A stretch of 8,035 nt of DNA from an uncultured Planctomycetaceae bacterium (lineage in GTDB: Bacteria > Planctomycetota > Planctomycetia > Pirellulales > Thermoguttaceae). This document shows, piece after piece, positions 7,366 through 8,035 of the stretch. A program made the translations under genes and the position numbers. Every line of letters begins with the position of its first letter. The stretch's first letter is position 1. A model generated the notes under the pieces. The model saw only the letters and a list, made by a program, of their open reading frames with translations, had not been told where the DNA came from and searched no databases. The DNA is taken from NCBI GenBank assembly GCA_947307005.1, contig CAMZHY010000149.1, forward strand, positions 1 through 8,035, given 5' to 3'.

Positions 7366-8035
7366 ATGGCGGTCGAATTGATGGAATATGAGGAATCAAA
7401 CGAGCTTTATACAAAGATTGTAGGTCTCATTACATCGAGAAAGACCGCTCTCTCTCAAGCAGTGAACGCCGCCATGATTTTTCTGTATTGGGAAATTGGG
7501 GAGACCATTTGCCTAGACGTTTTGGATCATGCGAAGGCTGATTACGGAAAAAACGTCGTAGACGAGGTATCCGAAAAACTAACGCGGGAATATGGAAAAG
7601 GGTTTAATCGAACGTCTGTATTTCGAATGATTAAGTTTTATCGGGAATTCCCCGATAGGGGAAAAGTGGCGACGCTGTCGCAACAATTGACTTGGTCTCA
7701 TTTCGTGGAATTGCTTCCAATTGAGGACGATCTGAAACGAGATTTCTACGCCGCTATGTGCAAAAGCGAAGGGTGGACGGTACGCGCTCTCCGCGATCGT
7801 AAGAATTCGATGCTTTTCGAACGCACCGCAATTTCAAGAAAGCCAGAAGAGACGATTCGTGAAGACGTCACGCGACTTATGGACGAAGATAAGACGTCGT
7901 TGAATCTTTTCTATCGGGATCCTTACGTTTTAGACTTCCTCGGTCTTAAGGATACTTACAGTGAAAAAGATTTGGAAAATGCGATTCTCGCCGAACTGGA
8001 AAAGTTCATTCTGGAATTCGGGTCAGATTTCGCTT
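7366..8035 (+). CDS. yhcG: YhcG/DUF1016 family PDDEXK nuclease (3' partial)
   Basis: This is an open frame of 223 codons running off the right edge. The ATG at 7366 was chosen because AAAGGA (7352-7357) lies eight bases before it; in-frame ATGs at 7357 and 7336 are alternatives. Seen: the DUF1016 N-terminal domain, with FLYWEIGETI at about 38-47, YGKGFNRTSVFRMIKFYREF at 76-95, the family signature LSQQLTWSHFVELL at 104-117 and GWTVRALRDR near 136-145. The nuclease domain then begins with LNLFYRDPYVLDFLGL (179-194). The family is usually about 330-380 residues, so roughly a third, including the catalytic Asp/Glu-x-Lys residues, lies outside and activity cannot be judged. These proteins are predicted DNA nucleases found sporadically across bacteria, often near restriction or other defence genes. 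Codons such as AAA, TAT, TTT, CTA and AGA are far commoner here than in the three genes to the left, which points to horizontal acquisition. A palindrome precedes the gene and recurs within it, suggesting self-regulation. Confidence 0.93.
   Translation, partial: MAVELMEYEESNELYTKIVGLITSRKTALSQAVNAAMIFLYWEIGETICLDVLDHAKADYGKNVVDEVSEKLTREYGKGFNRTSVFRMIKFYREFPDRGKVATLSQQLTWSHFVELLPIEDDLKRDFYAAMCKSEGWTVRALRDRKNSMLFERTAISRKPEETIREDVTRLMDEDKTSLNLFYRDPYVLDFLGLKDTYSEKDLENAILAELEKFILEFGSDFA
7662..7687 (+). repeat. Second copy of the yhcG palindrome, inside the coding sequence
   Basis: The segment repeats 7324-7348. AAAAGTGGCGAC is identical in both, then GC replaces A, TGTCGC is identical, one base differs, and ACAAT is identical: 23 matching bases with one mismatch and one small insertion-substitution. 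The copy is itself a near-palindrome: GTGGCGAC (7666-7673), GCT, GTCGCAAC (7677-7684), with one imperfect pair. It encodes the conserved peptide KVATLSQQ of the DUF1016 N-terminal domain. Confidence 0.65.

Overview
The window looks like a piece of a Planctomycetota chromosome, perhaps a gut-type Pirellulales/Thermoguttaceae lineage. This is an inference from style, not from a marker gene. The signs are high G+C coding (37 of 60 bases in 2221-2280, counted by hand), heavy use of GCG, GAC and TCG codons, long secreted proteins with little similarity to well-known families, and an SGNH-type hydrolase and a giant macroglobulin-like protein in one cluster.

Bases 3-7110 hold three genes on the + strand with short gaps (46 and 66 bases). 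The first is the 3' part of an SGNH/GDSL-type hydrolase-like protein that ends in a beta-sandwich; its N-terminus lies left of the window. The second is a secreted, mostly helical protein of 471 residues that I cannot assign to a family. The third is a secreted protein of 1335 residues. Its N-terminal half is helical with at least one TPR-like motif, and its C-terminal half is built from macroglobulin (alpha-2-macroglobulin family) domains. It stops where the thioester domain would normally begin, and it contains no CxEQ thioester motif. The second and third genes have clear signal peptides, so the trio probably acts outside the cytoplasmic membrane and may be co-transcribed. A shared job is inference only.

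Bases 7111-7365 form a 255-base spacer with no gene but several inverted repeats. Base composition and codon use change across it. From 7366 to the right edge runs the first 223 codons of a yhcG-type (DUF1016, PDDEXK family) nuclease gene. Its start is A+T-richer (21 of 60 G+C in 7381-7440) and it was probably acquired horizontally. The catalytic core lies beyond the window.

The most unusual signal is a perfect 18-base palindrome (7328-7345) just upstream of the yhcG ribosome binding site. It recurs, with the same flanking bases, as a near-palindrome inside the yhcG coding sequence (7666-7684). This suggests an operator or RNA element tied to this gene.
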